From: Streptomyces cynarae
GTDB taxonomy: Bacteria > Actinomycetota > Actinomycetes > Streptomycetales > Streptomycetaceae
Reading direction: 5' to 3'
Assembly: GCF_025642135.1 (NCBI RefSeq)
Contig: NZ_CP106793.1
Coordinates: 4,654,001-4,718,000 of the forward strand
Length of the DNA stretch: 64,000 bases
The notes below the pieces were generated by a model, which had not been told where the DNA came from, did not search any database, and saw only the letters and a program-made list of their open reading frames with translations. Shown here in pieces: positions 62,923 to 64,000 of the stretch (position 1 is the stretch's first letter; each line of letters opens with the position of its first letter). The position numbers and the translations under genes were made by a program.

Positions 62923-64000
62923 ATGGTTGAGTTGACCATGTGTTCCTCTCCGCCGAACCGGCGACACAGAGTTTCACGCCGCGATGTGCTCCATCTCTCG
63001 GGTGGAGGTCCTCGGCACCTTCCTCTTGCCGTGGCTGTCGCGTGCACAACTCTGGTAGCCGTGCACCTTCCCTTTTCCAGTCGTGGGAGAATCCCTGTCT
63101 CGGGGCTGGCGATGGTCGCGGTGTTGATGGCTCCGGACATCGGATGCTGGATCAAGGCACGGAGAGAGAACAGGACGCTCGCTGTTCTGCTCTGTTGCTG
63201 GTTCCTCTCCCAGGCAGTCTCGAATCTGTGGGCCGGCATCTCTCCGGGGCACGCGGTTCTGAAGGCCTTCACCTTTCCCGCGCTGACGGCGGTGGGGGTG
63301 TTCGTCTTTTCGCGTTTGTCGTATGGCACGGTCGCGCGAGTCGCTGCCCTGACGGTGGCTGCTTCCATCGGGTACTGTGTGTTCCTTGAAACCTATTCCT
63401 CGAGGTTCTTCCAGCAGGACCCCTGGAAGTACGGTCTTGGAATTCCGGTCACGATCGTGATCGCTGTGGCGGCCGGCTGGCTACGGCAAAAGATGGTCCC
63501 CTTGGCAGCGGTGGTGTTGCTCGCCGCAGTCTCGATGTTCCACCTGACCATGGGTTTCCGGAGCCTCGCGGCCATCTGCCTGGTGGTGACCGGGCTGCTG
63601 CTCGTACGGCGGCCGGATCGCAGTCTCACCCTTCCCCGCGCCACCTTCCTGGCCGCTGCCAGCCTGCTCGCGGTGTGGATCTCCTGCGTGATCATCACTG
63701 GGGCCATCTCACGCGGCTGGCTCGGCCAGGAGCAGTACCGGAAGCAGGCGTACCAATCTCAGGTCGAGGGCGGTTACCTGGTCGCGGCCCGCCCGGAGCT
63801 GATCGTCTCGTCGAAGATCATCGCGGAGCAGCCGTTCCTCGGCCGCGGTTCAGAGGCGTCACTGACGCCGCATGAACGCCGGGAAGCAGCCATGGCGCTT
63901 GACGAGCGAGGCTTCAACCTCTCCCTGAACGAGCAGCACAGGCTCTTCGGCAACGGAGTGAATTCCCACTCCATCGCTCTTGGTTCGTGGGTATCCGGAG
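62923..64000 (+). CDS. O-antigen ligase/polymerase-like membrane protein (partial)
   Basis: An open frame of at least 359 codons that runs off the window end. Starts are possible at 62923 (MVELTMCSS) or 62938. At least eight hydrophobic helices are seen (HLPLAVAVACTTLVAVHLPF, LAMVAVLMAPDIGCWI, LAAICLVVTGLLLV). A large loop begins QEQYRKQAYQSQVEGGYLVA, and GNGVNSHSIALGSWVSG near the window end has the N-x-H-S of the WaaL/Wzy family. The GC content is noticeably lower than the window average. It would polymerise or attach the glycan repeat. Confidence 0.8.
   Translation, partial: MVELTMCSSPPNRRHRVSRRDVLHLSGGGPRHLPLAVAVACTTLVAVHLPFSSRGRIPVSGLAMVAVLMAPDIGCWIKARRENRTLAVLLCCWFLSQAVSNLWAGISPGHAVLKAFTFPALTAVGVFVFSRLSYGTVARVAALTVAASIGYCVFLETYSSRFFQQDPWKYGLGIPVTIVIAVAAGWLRQKMVPLAAVVLLAAVSMFHLTMGFRSLAAICLVVTGLLLVRRPDRSLTLPRATFLAAASLLAVWISCVIITGAISRGWLGQEQYRKQAYQSQVEGGYLVAARPELIVSSKIIAEQPFLGRGSEASLTPHERREAAMALDERGFNLSLNEQHRLFGNGVNSHSIALGSWVSG

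Overview
This is a high-GC actinobacterial chromosome segment and almost certainly Streptomyces. Codon third positions are nearly all G or C, GTG and TTG starts are common, and many families are Streptomyces-typical: an SCO2400-like zinc-ribbon protein, class F sortase, LAXTG surface protein, ECF41 sigma factor, DUF6445 and WbqC. No phage, CRISPR array or replication origin is visible.

Layout. 0-12 kb: an XRE-TPR regulator, a cytosolic alkylsulfatase, a nickel/cobalt permease preceded by a candidate Nur box, a sortase-anchored surface protein, a secreted DUF4142 protein, a two-gene metal permease pair (UPF0718 + TIGR03943) behind a perfect palindrome, a secreted HNH-like protein, a DUF6445 oxygenase-like protein and a membrane Ser/Thr kinase. 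12-15.5 kb: an SCO2400-like protein and an intact ECF sigma factor, then three genes (the sigma-adjacent membrane protein, a lipobox class F sortase, and its DTG-bearing partner) that each carry frame breaks. 15.7-31 kb: several regulator-plus-oxidoreductase modules (LysR; TetR with AKR-SDR-SDR; ECF41 SigJ with a flavoprotein; TetR with an SDR), two convergent paralogous secreted beta-propeller proteins, and an MFS exporter. 31-43 kb: a fused double SCO4225-like membrane protein, an MMPL transporter, a NarL-type two-component system, a MOSC protein, a PAP2 membrane protein behind an AT-rich patch, a secreted I36/FG-GAP protein, and a WYL regulator divergent from a carboxylesterase.

43.5-51.1 kb is accessory DNA. 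It starts with two 5'-truncated genes joined head to head and an IS5-type transposase remnant. Then comes a 6.2-kb segment bounded by a perfect 45-bp direct repeat, one copy of which is the 3' part of an intact tRNA-Gly(CCC). This is the signature of a tRNA-integrated island. It carries a GH10-CBM13-GH62 xylanase/arabinofuranosidase fusion and a secreted CBM13 protein with an unrecognised barrel-like domain, plus gene remnants, but no integrase.

51-64 kb: after the tRNA come dCTP deaminase and a phosphoribosyltransferase, an 800-bp structured gene-poor stretch, and an arsenic locus (arsI divergent from arsR-MIP channel-arsC-arsN). Then a DUF6228 gene and a YIP1 protein, followed by the start of a GDP-deoxyhexose surface-polysaccharide cluster (methyltransferase, GDP-fucose synthase, GDP-mannose dehydratase, Wzx-like flippase, and a Wzy/WaaL-like polymerase or ligase running off the window end).
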